The position numbers were made by a program, and so were the translations under genes. A stretch of 64,000 bases of DNA from Adiantum capillus-veneris (taxonomy: Eukaryota; Streptophyta; Polypodiopsida; Polypodiales; Pteridaceae): contig CM043959.1 of NCBI GenBank assembly GCA_014529385.2, positions 49,359,122 to 49,423,121 of the forward strand, given 5' to 3'. Under the pieces are notes generated by a model. That model worked only from the letters and a program-made list of their open reading frames with translations. It was not told the DNA's origin and ran no database searches. Below are positions 11,195 through 22,774 of the stretch, piece after piece. Each line of letters begins with the position of its first letter. Position 1 is the first letter of the stretch.

Positions 11195-13918
11195 ATGGAT
11201 TCCACCAAGTCATCGGCAACGAAGAGAAAAAGACCGACAATCAAAGATGCTATTGCAGAAGCGGAACCATTTGACATTCCAGCAGAAACCCTCAAGCCAA
11301 CCAAAACTTGGGTGGAGGAAGCAGTATTGGAGAAAGAGGGAATAAAGATCTACCAGGGGACTTTCAGAGATCCTCAAGGGCAAGCGGTGGATGTACCGAT
11401 GATCCCACAGGAATTGGTAGAATATAGCAGGTCAGAAGACATCAGCAGGTACCTGGAAAGGGCAGACTTGGACAGTTTCTTCACCTTGAGACCATCAGGT
11501 GTGGATACAAGAAGAGTATACGAGTTGGCAACATCCATTCAGAAGGATGGAAAAGCCACATTGACAGCCATGGATGGAGAGAAAGTAGAAGTACAGATCA
11601 CTCCACAGCTCATTACAGACGGATTGAAGCTGCACAACAAAGGGAGCTCGGTCAGCGAAAGAAGGGAGGCCATAGAGGTCTATGGGCCCAAGAAGCAGAA
11701 TGCAACCTATGGAGATATGGCGGACCCAAGAGCGGCAACCCTTTGCCGACTGTACAACCAATTTCTTCATGTTTGCAGTAAAAGACCGCAAAAGTATACG
11801 ACACCACCCCATGCCATTGCGACCACCATCACATGGGCATTAAAGAGAAATATGCCAAAAGAGGTGAATTACGCTCAACACATCCACGAGCAAGTAATTG
11901 CCATGCACAACGAGAAGCCAAAATACATAGGAGGAGCGGAAATTCTGACAAGAATATCTTATGAAGCTATTGGAGCTAGAGATCAGTGGCCAAAGGCTCC
12001 CTCCCAGAATGAGTGGCTTAGAGAAGCCGATGAGGAGGAAGAACAGCCCGAAGTATCCAAGAGGGCATCCACAAGAGCACACAGGAAACTAGAAGTAGTT
12101 TTAGAACCTGAAGAGGATGTGGACGAGCCACTTAAGAAGAAAGTAAAGAAGAAGGTTGCTCCCAAGCAAACCAAAAGTCAGAAAGCGGCAAGAATGGAAA
12201 GACTAGTGGAGCAGTTTAGAGCGGAAAGAGCTCTAAAGGGTGACTTTGAAGAAAAGTGGGTGCCAGACCCCACCAAAGTCGGAACTAGCTCAGCCAGGCC
12301 ACATATTGATCAATACGATCAATATATTAAAGCTTATGAGGATTCAGAGGCTATTCTGGAGCAGCAACCTGTCGAGCCATACACTGAAGAGGAGGTACAG
12401 CAATTAAAAGCTGATCTGAAAAAAGACGACAAGGGGAAAAGGAAAGTAGATGAGTCTACTAAGCCTCAAGAGAAAGATGGTCAAGCCGACAAAGGGAAAG
12501 CCAAGGAAGATGAGGACAGATATCCCTCTATGACTGATGTACCAAGCCCTAAGAAGACGGAAAAAATTGTGGAGGAGACCACAGTAGAGGTGGACACAGA
12601 TGATTTGGAAAAGCCAGAGGCCGAGACCAAAGAAAAGAAGATAGATCCAGTTCAGCAAAAGAGAAATGATTATGAGGATCTGGTAGAGATAGGATACACC
12701 GAAGAAGAGGCCCTTGAGGCAGTTTATGGGATCACCCTACAAAAACAAGATGAACGGAGAGGAACGGAGGGAAAAACAAAGAGTAAAAAAGAAAGTGAAG
12801 AGAAACTAGACAAACCAAAAGTACTAGAAGAGCCAAAGCCAGTGGAGGTGGTGGCAGAAAGAGCTTTAGAGTTGACAGATGATGATGAAAAAGACATGCA
12901 CATGGTGCATGAACTGCTCAGCAAGATAAAAGAAAGGTCCAAGGCAAAGGAAGTAGAGATTGAGACAGCCAAACAAAGGGAAGCGGAGTTGCAGAGAAAA
13001 TTAGAGAATGCTATGACTGAATCTGAAAGTCATAAAGCATCACTCTATGACGCGGAAAACGAGAGAGACGGCTTGATACTCCAGCTAGCCGAGGCTTCAA
13101 GAGAAGTAACAAGTGCACAGGAAGCAAGGGAGCGGATAGAGGATGAGTTGGAGGCGGCCAAGGATGCGCTCATTGAGCTAAGGGAGAGAGTCGAGCTCCA
13201 AGAAAGAACAATCACTAGACTCAGGACTACCCCTAGAGCTAGCAGAGCAGGAACCGAACAAGAGGGAGCTATCATACCAGCTTTGGAAGTCCAGGTCAGA
13301 AGCTTACAAAGAGAGCTGAGATTAGAGCAAGTGCAAAGGTTGCACATTGCGGAGGGATCATTGGCCACAGAGGAGAGGCTCACATTAGAAAATCAAACAC
13401 TACGGACAGAGAATGAGGCCCTCCGCAAACAGCTCCAAGATCTACAAGAGAAACAAAGAAGAGAGACAGAGAAACCACAAGAAGAATCACGTGGAGCAGC
13501 CATAGAGCTACCAGAAACTGGAGAGGCAACCACAATTGAAGATCCAGCCCCAGCTCAAGAGGTGGCCTCGACTTCAAGAATCTCTGAAGAAGAAGAACAA
13601 AGGCTCCATGACCAAATAGAAAAGTCAGCAGAGGAGAGTGCCAAGGCGGAAATGGAATGGGAGAGGAGACTCCTAATCTCCATTAGACTTCACGGACTAG
13701 ACACAAAAGTGCTCCATGAACAGTGGATGCAACCCAGCCTGCCTTTCCCTTTGATGAAATTTGAAGTGCTAAAGACGAAAAAGAGAATAGAGGAGGAGCA
13801 GTATGTCGCTCTTTACGAAGGCGACATCACAAAGGAGGAACAATCAAAGAAGATTGAATCTAGCTTCTTCCACTTCTTGGGACTGAATCTCTGGCCGTCT
13901 AATATTCGACTAAGATAG
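11195..13918 (+). CDS. Second ORF: coiled-coil protein in envelope position, copy A (3' truncated)
   Basis: The start at 11195 (MDSTKSSATKRKRPT) matches the start in copy B (42429). The protein is open for about 900 residues up to 13918, but element sequence stops at 13856; the last ~20 residues are read from the joined LINE. An N-terminal globular region (about residues 1-260, with ETLKPTKTWVEEAV and FFTLRPSGVDTRRVYEL) precedes a charged Lys/Glu middle. A short UBA-like helix pair follows (YEDLVEIGYTEEEALEAVYG, near 12670), then long heptad-type coiled coils (about 12900-13450). No signal peptide or transmembrane segment is evident, so it does not look like a classical envelope protein. Function unknown. 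The N-terminal region may belong to plant retrotransposon-associated domains, but I cannot name a family with confidence. Confidence 0.75.
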   Translation: MDSTKSSATKRKRPTIKDAIAEAEPFDIPAETLKPTKTWVEEAVLEKEGIKIYQGTFRDPQGQAVDVPMIPQELVEYSRSEDISRYLERADLDSFFTLRPSGVDTRRVYELATSIQKDGKATLTAMDGEKVEVQITPQLITDGLKLHNKGSSVSERREAIEVYGPKKQNATYGDMADPRAATLCRLYNQFLHVCSKRPQKYTTPPHAIATTITWALKRNMPKEVNYAQHIHEQVIAMHNEKPKYIGGAEILTRISYEAIGARDQWPKAPSQNEWLREADEEEEQPEVSKRASTRAHRKLEVVLEPEEDVDEPLKKKVKKKVAPKQTKSQKAARMERLVEQFRAERALKGDFEEKWVPDPTKVGTSSARPHIDQYDQYIKAYEDSEAILEQQPVEPYTEEEVQQLKADLKKDDKGKRKVDESTKPQEKDGQADKGKAKEDEDRYPSMTDVPSPKKTEKIVEETTVEVDTDDLEKPEAETKEKKIDPVQQKRNDYEDLVEIGYTEEEALEAVYGITLQKQDERRGTEGKTKSKKESEEKLDKPKVLEEPKPVEVVAERALELTDDDEKDMHMVHELLSKIKERSKAKEVEIETAKQREAELQRKLENAMTESESHKASLYDAENERDGLILQLAEASREVTSAQEARERIEDELEAAKDALIELRERVELQERTITRLRTTPRASRAGTEQEGAIIPALEVQVRSLQRELRLEQVQRLHIAEGSLATEERLTLENQTLRTENEALRKQLQDLQEKQRRETEKPQEESRGAAIELPETGEATTIEDPAPAQEVASTSRISEEEEQRLHDQIEKSAEESAKAEMEWERRLLISIRLHGLDTKVLHEQWMQPSLPFPLMKFEVLKTKKRIEEEQYVALYEGDITKEEQSKKIESSFFHFLGLNLWPSNIRLR

Positions 13919-15167
13919 CTCAACATCAGACCATCCATCTCATCTTGGTCATGAACTTCTATCCCTTTCTCATCATAGAGCGAGCGGACGTGGCCCCGAC
14001 TCTTCTTGATTTTTAAGGCCCTTAAGAACTAAGCTTGATTAGAGGCTTCAGGTTTTAGGAAAGTCTCCCTGGAGAGAAGCCTTGCCTTTTTGATATCTTC
14101 TAGCTCCTCATTTGCAAGGTTAGATTTGGCTTCGAGCCATCATTTGTGCTCCTCCTCAGTAGCAAGCCCTTTGGCTTTTACGGAGGTAAGCAATTTTACC
14201 TCCGTTGTAAGATGAAAAAGGTGCACCTCCCTAGCTTTTTTGAGTCGGGGGCCCGAGGTTTTTATTGCTTTGTGGATGCTCCAAGAAAATAGGTCCCACA
14301 CATTGTGTTTGTTGAGGTCGACATCTTTTTTGAGGTTACCCAGTGCCTTCTTGGTTAGATTCCTGAAAAGAGGGTCTTTGAATAGGTGTGCCCCTGTTAC
14401 TAATAGTTTTTTCCCACCTCTTGGGGTCTGCTCCTCCCCTTTATTCTTCTTGAAATGTATGTGCAGAGGTATGTGATCCAAAAGGCTTTTTGTTGGGACT
14501 ACCTTCATCTCCATCAGCATCGGTATCCAGTCAGCTTGGTGTGAGCAATAACATCTATCCAGCTTGGAGGCAGTGCGGGCATACTAGAGACTTGTGTAGG
14601 TGAAAGCAAGCGTGCTGTTCCACGGGCCGACTTCCCATAAGTCGATCATCGTCCACTTTTTGCACAACTTTTGCCATTTAGACCTTTTCGAGCCAACCAG
14701 CATATTGGAGGATCCTGTTTTATCCCTGCTCTTTTCTTCCATATTGAAGTCGCCAACCAAAAACCACTCACCTTCAATAGGAGTATCTCTAAGATGCATC
14801 CATAATTTAGCTCTTTCTTTTGCATTGCAAGGGCTGTACACATTCACAATAGTGAAGGGATGCCCTTCCCATCTTATTCTAATCCCCAAGATTCGGTGGT
14901 TTAGAATCAACTTCGGCTCCAATTCCCTGTCCTCAATACTGAGGACACCACTAAAACCGTTATTTCCTTCTCCATAGGATACAAGTTTCTTTCCTAGCGC
15001 CTGCTTTCTCTTGCTATGAGCATCTAAGTGGTGTTCCTGGATGGCCCAACAGTTGATTGCCTTCTCATTTTTTATTTCCTCCTAGAATAGGGTACTCTTC
15101 TTACGGGTTTTCAACCCCTTTACGTTCCAAGATTGAATAGTGAGAGACTCCATCATTAAAGAGGGAC
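13857..15167 (-). pseudogene. LINE ORF2 fragment: endonuclease (EEP fold)
   Basis: The frame begins right after the ORF1 stop with TIQSWNVKGL, the usual N-terminus of apurinic-like LINE endonucleases. Further motifs are NVYSPCNAKERAKLW, LVGDFNM (near 14770) and LLDHIPLHI near 14465, the eroded SDHxPL motif. A stop near 15085 and a frameshift between 14584 and 14520 break it. After the endonuclease comes the linker, with YDEKGIEVHDQDEMDGLM-like wording near 13965, and then the junction at 13857. No RT motif is present. Confidence 0.82.
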
Positions 15168-16927
15168 TCATTGGGATAGAGGAACGAATTCTTCAGTATC
15201 CAAATCATGCCCACCCCCCCTCTCCTTGGTCTGACGGGAATCTGGGGGTTCCAAGGCAGGGGATTTGTTTTCTTGCAGTGCTGCAAATGGATTGTGCAGT
15301 GGGACCGTGAACCCGCTTTCTTTCAAAGGGGTGGAGGATGGAGCATATCCTTTCACCTCAAGTGTTCTCACAACTTCAAGCACTTTGGAGTCTCTTGCCA
15401 CTGCCTTCACCTTTTTGGATCTTTTCAGACCAAGGACTTGAACAACTGTCACCGTTGTCACTGCCATAAATTTTGGGGCAGCAGCGGGAGTAATGATCCT
15501 ATTATTATTGCATGCACCTTCAGCAATTTGTTGTATGGGCATCGATTCCTCCACAATATTTTTTTGCATCTTTAAATCCATTTTATCACATACCATATCT
15601 TCTTTATCCTTCCCTGCATTTGCCCCTTCATCACTACCTCCTTGCTTCTCCAACCCTTCCATCGGGGATTCCTTTTCACTGGGGACCTGTGCTGTCGAAG
15701 CTGTAGTACCATTAGTCTTCAAGGGGAAATCCTTGGCGAAGTGTCCAAAGTTGTTGCATTTAAAACATGCTCCAAAGTATGTCCCAAAGTTTAGTGGAAT
15801 AGTAACAAGCCCAACTCCAACATTGATTACCATGCTCGTAGGTGGCGTTTTAGACACATCCCAACCTATACAAACCCTGTTTGAGGTTCTTCCAAACCCT
15901 CTCTTGCTAGGTATAAATAAGGGAGTACCCAATTGACTAGCAAGCATCCTGAGATTTTCCCACAGCCAGCTAGGCAGTCCCACAAACTCAACCCAGACCG
16001 GATGAAACCCCTGTAGAGATTCATCTGAGTCGAGCACTGGCTCCCAAGGCACTACACAAATCATAGTCCTATTAAAAACAAGGGGCCCTTTGTCAAGGAT
16101 CTTTTCCACGTCGGAGGCCGCTTTGAATATCACTAAAAAAAAACCTTTAGCTAGGTAAAAAGTACTTTCAACTGCTCCTCTCAAACCTATTTGCGATCTT
16201 CCACCACTGAACCCAAATATAAGCGTTAGCTTAGCTTGCTTGGCTAACTGTTTTTTGATAAGGGTTGGTGGAATCGCTACGGTAATAGCCTCGGTAACCT
16301 CCACCTGCTGTGGCAAAGACTTTTTTAAAGCAGAGAAGGCCCGATTTGCCAACCCGTCTTCCACCAGCCCACTGTAGTCTGCTTGGAAGCAAGCTCTTTT
16401 GTTGTTGATAGGGCCGGACTCAATCATTTTGTTGACTTCCTTTAGCTCTTGCTCAAGTCTAGCTCTTGCATTCTGCAGTTTTTTGATATCTCCTTCACTC
16501 GACAACCCTTCTAATGGGCCTTTTCCAACGTGCTTAGAGACAGTCCCCTTGAGTATGCTAGCAAACGAAATGCCTGGCCTGCGAGCTGCATATGAACTTG
16601 ACGCCTTATTTACGCTCGTACAGATGGGACCCTGAGGAACCCCATCTTTGAGGGTTTTTACCTCGAGTTGAAACCCTTGAGCTGATCCCATTTTCTCTCT
16701 TGATCCTCAGAGGGAGCTTTTCCAATCGAGGCAGTTTTGTCCTCTTTCGTGATTGCAGCCCTCGGTGAATTGGGGCTCGACATTTCGGCATCATGCAACG
16801 GTCACAAGATCGAGCCATCTCCTTCATCCATCGGCATGACGAACTCCTTTTTGGGTATTTTTCCAGCCGCTAATGTATGTGAGAATTTAACAATATCTTC
16901 ACTTACAACCATAGCGCCAAGTTCCAT
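15168..16927 (-). pseudogene. LINE ORF1: DUF4283-like and zinc knuckle protein
   Basis: The clean part is 15168-16691 (507 residues). A DUF4283-like RNA-binding region sits around residues 150-290 (GKGPLVFNRTMICVVPWEP-type and WVEFVGLPSWLWENL motifs). A CCHC knuckle, CFKCNNFGHFAKDFP, follows near 15745, with the last Cys replaced by Phe. Upstream, to an ATG at 16925-16927, a homologous-looking N-terminus is readable in other frames with one stop (TGA) and a frameshift. This wording is typical of plant L1 ORF1. It ends immediately before ORF2. Confidence 0.8.
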
Positions 16928-18852
16928 TTACCAATAACGCAGACTTGTAAAAGGATCAAAAGGCTTCAAGAAGATAATAATTTCTCTTAAATAATAATCT
17001 CAAGAAGATAACCCCTCTAGATAATAATTGCAAGCCAACACCGAACACGGAGATGCTGTTGCAAGCAAGTGTGGAATTCAACACAAAATGAAGCTCCTAA
17101 TTGCAAACCTATCTTCCCTACCTATGCAGGCAACCACCTTAAATAGGTATAGTGAAGGCTAGCACTATAAAGCACAAGCAATTATTTATTGGATACTAAT
17201 CGCGATTGCAACAAAGACAACGATCGCTTTCTGAAAATTGTAGTACGCGCAAGTAAGGGCACTGTCGATGGTGGCAGAGAGCGCACCTAATGAGGATCGG
17301 ATGCGAAAGAAAAACGGGAGCGCAAAGGGGCCTACTTAACAACTGTAGCTTGACAGCGCTACAAACACCCGCTAGAGGCGAATCACTTAAATTTTGACAA
17401 GAAGAGCTCCCAACACGATAGAGTCTCACCTTGTGATGCCATAGCTTCAACAGCACTGCCCCTTGCGATTCATGATCCTTGCAGACAGAGTTGCATCACG
17501 ATATTTTAGTGATCGAGTCTTTTCATTTCCTAATCTCCAAACCCTTCTTTCTTTTAGCTTGCTAGTTTGGAAAGTTGAAAGTTAAGCTCCAGAGGAATGA
17601 GACTTTTGAAAGGTTTTTTATGAAGTGAACCAATGAGTGACACATGGAGACCGTCTCTTCCTCAAACCTTTTAAGGTGCATTATATATAGTATAGATATA
17701 GGTGAGACACCTGGAGGGCTTCTTTGGCCTTCAAATTTTTAAGTTACATTATATAGAGAATAGATGAATTGCTTAGATGGCATTCGTGTCTATATAGCAT
17801 GATGTAAGTCAAAACTATAAAAATGTTTTTTTTCAAATGTCAAGAATGCTCAATTTTCATCCTCAAATGCAAGAAATTGTGTAATTGACACATGCAACTC
17901 TATAGAGTTTACTACTACCTCAACGTCGTTTTCTGTTAGGTGGAACGAGGCTGCTCTTCTTTTGTAAGACTCATTATTATTTTTTAAGCATAGAATACCT
18001 ATTCTTTGAAACATTGAACATTGAACATCGCCTGTAATTTTGTGAGAGCATCTTGTGGGTCCATTTCTTTATCATGATAAGCTCAAAAGTAGTCTATAAA
18101 ATAACTTTAAAATGATGCATGAAGATTTTTTTCTAGATATGCTTCTTATTTAATTCAAATCCTCCATAAGAGTATGCTTAAATGTCCCATCCAAGTAATT
18201 TCAGGGTCAATGAAATGAACCCTTTTGAGGCTCTTACAATGAAAATGAAAGGACTCTTACAAACTAGAATATCCACGAAAATTCAGTCAAGTCAATACTT
18301 CACATCATTAAAGCTTGATTTAGAAAGCCAAAACGTTGAAAGGAGCCATGAGGGAAACAAAGTGAAGAATCAGAGTGGCCTGCTAAGGAAATGTAATGCA
18401 AAAGTAGATAAGAGTTGTGTTTGTAGGATTTTTTTCATAAAATATTTTGAAAGATTGTAGAAAGAGTATCTATTTTCAAGGAAGGAGAGGGCATCCACAT
18501 GTCACTCCCTGGTTCATTTCCAAAAACACCTTGCAAAACATCTAATGTAAAATGCAAAAGTAAAAGGTAAGATTGTAAGACATGACAGCCTTTGCAGAAT
18601 GTAAGAACTGACAAGCCTTTTCAAATGCAAAGTCAAAAGACTTTCTATTCTACATAAAATAAATGTTGAAGTTTGATAACTTTAGTGAAAATTTTGTTAC
18701 TCATTGGGGGCATAACTCTGTGTCGCAACCCTCTCCTCGAGCCCTGACTAAGAACCGCAAGGATAACCGCAAGTGCAGAAGGACAATAAGAGGAGACACA
18801 ACTCAATGTCGCAACCCTCTCGACGAGCACCGCAAGGATAAACGCATTCTTC
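16928..18852. other. Gap between two head-to-head LINEs
   Basis: No credible gene. It may contain 5' UTR sequence of both LINEs. Two diverged tandem copies of ~66 bp are visible at about 17635-17770, each with an ATTATATA stretch. Two imperfect copies of a segment starting TGTCGCAACCCTCTC occur at 18721 and 18808, just before the + strand LINE ORF2. Confidence 0.6.
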
Positions 18853-19640
18853 GATGAAAGTAGTCTCTTGGAATATCAAGGGACCCTCCCAAAGCAAAGA
18901 AAGTTAGAGGATGGCTCAAGAATTTTCCTGTTGACGTCATTGGGCTGCAAGAGATAAAAACTGTTGGAGACGAGCTCTCCCAAAGGCTGAACGTTATCTC
19001 TAAAGAACACATATGGTCTTGCTCCTCACATGAAAAGGGATAGGGATGCACTACCATTGGCATACCTCTATCATGAAAAGTAAATGCAACCAAATCAAGC
19101 AAAGGTACCTATTGGGTAGGAGTGGGTGTTGAGTCCCCTGTTCAATGCATGATATTGTCTGTCTACGCAGGAGGTTTTATTCGAGACAGAACCCATCTAT
19201 GGCAGCAACTTACAACCCTAAATGAACCCACCATTCTCATTGGGGACTTCAATATGGTAGAAACATAGAAGACCGTTTTCTTCACCGAGGTAATGTCATC
19301 AATGGAGCAGAGCGCCATGAATGGAACCAATTAAAGGAGCACCTCAACCTATGGGATGTCAGATCCCTTGGAGATTTCACTTGGCAGAACTACTCAAGCG
19401 GCCCTAATGCTAGAAAAGCAAGGCTAGACAGATGCTACCTAAGCACTGCCTTGGCCAAAAGCTTCAACAGAATCAAGGCCAAACCTAGGATCACTTCTTG
19501 CACCTTGGATCACTATCCTCTAGTGATTACCCTGGATAACAAATGCAAGAAAATAATGAACCACTGGTTTCACACGGACTCCTCCCTGTTTCATTTGGAA
19601 GAAATACAGACCAGCATAAAGGCAATCTAGGTACATGCTT
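18853..19640 (+). pseudogene. LINE endonuclease domain
   Basis: An ATG at 18853 opens MKVVSWNIKGPSQ, the typical start of a LINE ORF2 endonuclease. In shifted frames follow LSVYAGGFIRDRTHLW, ILIGDFNMVE (near 19235) and LDHYPLVITLD (near 19508), the last being the SDHxPL motif. Several stops and frameshifts interrupt it. It differs from the - strand LINE endonuclease, so the two LINEs are not copies of one another. Confidence 0.8.
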
Positions 19641-21690
19641 TTTCAAAGGGTCTCACTCCATCCAAGGCATGGACAGTGGCTATAGCAAATACTCATAAAA
19701 ATCTGAAAATGTTCAGAAAGAAAGTCAGAGAAAAGGAGGAAGCGCAAAGATCAAATTTATAGTGAACTGGTTGATTTGGAGTGTAGCAAAAGCCTTAACA
19801 CTGATACGCAGGACAAGATTGCCACCCTAAGGCACCAACTTCGGGTCGAGGAGGACCTCACCCTCAAACATGCTGCAGTCTTTTTTAGGGACTGGTGGGT
19901 AGGCAAAGTAGACAAACCTACTAAAGAAATGTTTCAAATCCTCAGAAAGAAGCATAGTAGAGAGGCCATCCCTTTGTTAGGGGGACCTAAGGGCAAGGCC
20001 AGTAATGAATGTGAGAATATGGATATTGTAAATTAGGAGCACTTCTCCTTGCTTTTCAGTCCTAAGGAAATTTTGAATGAGGAGGTAATCTCAGCCCGAA
20101 ACCAAATCAGACATTGTAGGAACCGAGTGATCCCCTCACACATAGCAGTCCAACTAGACTCAGGGATCATAGTTTGGGAAATCAAAAAAGCAATTGAGTC
20201 CTTAAAGCCGAAGAAGACTCCTGGCCTTGATGGACTCCCGACAGAATTCTACCAGACCTTCAAGGAAGTGCTTGCTCCTATCCTCCTAAAAGTCTGGGAG
20301 GAATCAGTCAAGCATGGAGCCCTACCAGTTCATCTCAATACTGGAGTCATCAAACTTCTACATAAGAAGGGGCCCAAAGAGAACATCGCAAACTGGAGAC
20401 CACTCACCATGCTAAATTCAGCCTACAAAATATTCGCCAAAGCCGTAGCTCTTAGGATATCCCCTGCCCTTGCTGAGTGGCTGTGCAAAGAACAAAAAGG
20501 TTTCATCAAAGGTAGGAGAATCATGGAGGCAGTCATTGCATTGTGGTAGGGAATAGAACACACAGAAGACACGTGTCAGGATTTCGTCTTTGTCAAAGTC
20601 GACTTCGACAAAGCCTATGATAGACTGGAATGGACATTCATACTCGACTATCTAGCCATGATGGGCTTCAAACCAGGTATAATCAGATTGGTTATGAATC
20701 TTTTAGGGAATGCATAGGCAAGAGTAGCAGTTAACAATGGCATCTCGGAGCCATTCCCTCTCAATCGCTCAATTAGGCAAGGATGCCCCCTTGCCCCCAC
20801 TCTTTGCCACTACTGCAGACTCTCTCAACTGGCTGGTTAAAGCCAGAATGCAGGAAGGGGTTCTCAAAGGGATACTATTACCAGATGGTAGACATCAATG
20901 CCTTTCTCAATTTGCTGACAACACCAATGGTCTTCTCAATAATGACGAACAGACACTTCAAAGCTTTTGGAGATGTCTGAAAACATTCTGCACAGCTTTG
21001 GGATTTCGGATCAATCATGCTAAAACTGGAATCAGGGCTTCCCTCTCTCCACTCCCTAGATGGATCATAGAAGAAGGCTACACAATCCTACAAGATGGGT
21101 CATCTTCAGACTATTAGGTATTCCTTTTGGGTTTAGGATCTCCATGGCCCAAAGGTGGCAATGGGTTCTGGAACGCTTCTCCTCCAAATTAAATCAATGG
21201 AATGGGTTCCAGGCCAATATCGTAGGAAGAGCACTGGTCATTAAGCATTTTATCTCATGCTATGTGTTATTTTTTCTCTCCTGCTGGAGACCCCCGGACT
21301 CTCATCTAAAGGAACTAATCGGAGCATGTAGAAATTTCCTTTGGTCAGGGGACCCAATGAGAAAAGGCCTAGCAAAGGAAGTTTGTTGTCTACCCAAGAC
21401 TCGAGGAGGACTTGGACTCCCTAACTTCAGTAAATGGGCTGACAAGCTTGCAGTTAAACTCATCCTGAGAGCCTTAGACAATCCTGAAGAGGAGTGGGCA
21501 ACATTGCTATTCAGAAATATCAGCAAGTTCACAGTTAAAGGAAGCAAGGGGATGCTCCCACTACCATGGATCTCCATCTTCTTTGGCCCTGTGGAGATAA
21601 CTCCCAGTGGCTCCCCCCTCCTCAGATCGTTGTGGGGAGCTTGGAACAGATATAGAGAGCACTTAAGAGTAAACTAGGAGTCCAAGAACT
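19641..21690 (+). pseudogene. LINE reverse transcriptase domain
   Basis: RT motifs in order: KPKKTPGLDGLPTEFYQ (20199), NWRPLTMLNSAYKIFAKA (20390), FIKGR, VDFDKAYDRLEW (20597), RQGCPLAPTLFA (20774), and FADN (near 20911) where active LINEs have FADD. In-frame TAG codons occur at WTAG-type positions near 20547 and 20715, both plausible CAG-to-TAG changes. The RT is catalytically dead both by stops and by the Asp-to-Asn change. Confidence 0.86.
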
Positions 21691-22774
21691 GCCTCCATCT
21701 AAGAACCCATGAATCTTTATGGTGGGAAATGCCTCCTATCCCCCCCCTCAATCATGCATAGATTAGGACAGCCAAACGCATCCACAACAAAGGCATCTCA
21801 ACCTGGAAAAACCTGTGGCACAAGCTTGAGCTCCCTTACCGAGCTCACAAGTGGATACAACCTACAACCCTCGGAATTATCATTAATCGAAAGACGGAAG
21901 GCCCTCTTCCCAAAGGAACTAGAATGGACCCTCTCAAGTGAACACGACCCCTCCTCCAAGGAGTTTTATTGGTCAAATGGAAGTGCATTGCTTAACCCTC
22001 CCACTCTGACCCCAAACCTAACGGAACCTTTGCACATTTCACTTAGTAGGAAATGGAATGTTTCACTTGACCGTAGGCAATGGACATTCAAATTCTAGGC
22101 TATATGGAATAGGGGTATCCCAACAAAACATTCCATCTTACTCTGGTTAATTATGCACAAAGCAGTCTGGACAGGCCATAGAATGAAGATTGCTGGCTTA
22201 GGAAAAGGGGTGTGCTTGCGGTATTACAGGGTCGAAGAGGATATCCCTCACCTTTTCATTAACTTTCCTAAAAGCATAGAGATTTTGTCTCCTCTAAATG
22301 ATGGACTAGGACTCATGCTAAGTTGGAAGCAACTATTTAGGGGATTCAGTGTCTTTATTGTCAGTTTTTTGGAATAGGATAAGAGGGGAGTTCTTCTGGA
22401 TCATTTGGTCTGACCGAAATGACAGGTTGTTTAACAGGGCTTACCAGACTAAAAGTTTGAGAGAACTTTTTCACTACTTTTCCCTACAGGTTAACCAGCT
22501 AAAGCTTGACCAATGTAGAGTGTATGAAGCAAGCTACAAAGCGCTTACCGGCTGTATGAGCTACTACATCAGCGCCAACATCAACAAGCAACAAGAGGTC
22601 CTGCTTGAAGGATCATACACGCACCTGCAGAGGATGCTGGACGAATGCAGAATGGATGTTGAAAGGCTACCGAAGACTACACGGCAATGGAATACGGCTG
22701 GTCGCCCGCATGCAAGACTTTCTAGAAAATTTGACAACTTAAATGTTATGTGTATGCAGAATAGAGATTTTTGA
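21691..22774 (+). pseudogene. LINE C-terminal region with zf-RVT remnant
   Basis: The region continues from the RT thumb. A zf-RVT-like stretch (CLRYYRVEEDIPHLFINFP, near 22215) is followed by FFWIIWSDRNDRLFN near 22390. Both are characteristic of the C-terminal third of plant L1 ORF2. A final open stretch to 22774 ends the coding part. Frameshifts are present near 22095 and 22370. Confidence 0.78.

Larger units (their letters stand above)
1..13856 (+). mobile_element. Ty3/gypsy-type LTR retrotransposon, family A/B, copy A (partial)
   Basis: This is the same family as the full-length copy B at 38113-56527 but in the opposite orientation. Base 1 corresponds to 52848 of copy B, inside gag, so the 5' LTR and leader lie outside the window. 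Order seen: gag, retropepsin, RT, RNase H, integrase, second retropepsin, a non-coding spacer with palindromes, then a coiled-coil second ORF. Homology to B stops abruptly after 13856 (B position 39768), where LINE sequence begins. The last ~600 bp of the second ORF, the PPT and the 3' LTR are therefore missing. The pol frame carries stops ending at 2496, 5548 and 6748 and frameshifts near 4330 and 7908, so the copy is dead. Confidence 0.93.
13857..16927 (-). mobile_element. L1-type LINE, truncated before RT
   Basis: On the - strand an ORF1-like protein with a zinc knuckle is followed by an ORF2 with an endonuclease domain. The LINE ends at 13857 against copy A, in the linker between endonuclease and RT, so the RT, the C-terminal part and the tail are absent. 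LINEs are usually truncated at the 5' end; loss of the 3' half suggests a later deletion or rearrangement. The 5' boundary is not clear: ORF1 appears to start at 16927 and any 5' UTR would extend to higher coordinates. Confidence 0.85.

Noticed and set aside
13045-13383. Ser/Leu-rich open frames opposite the second ORF (also 40241-40579)
   Set aside because: Antisense shadow of the coiled-coil heptads.
11195-13856. Second ORF as a retroviral envelope
   Set aside because: It has the position of env but no signal peptide, no transmembrane segment and no cysteine-rich surface region; coiled coils and charge dominate.
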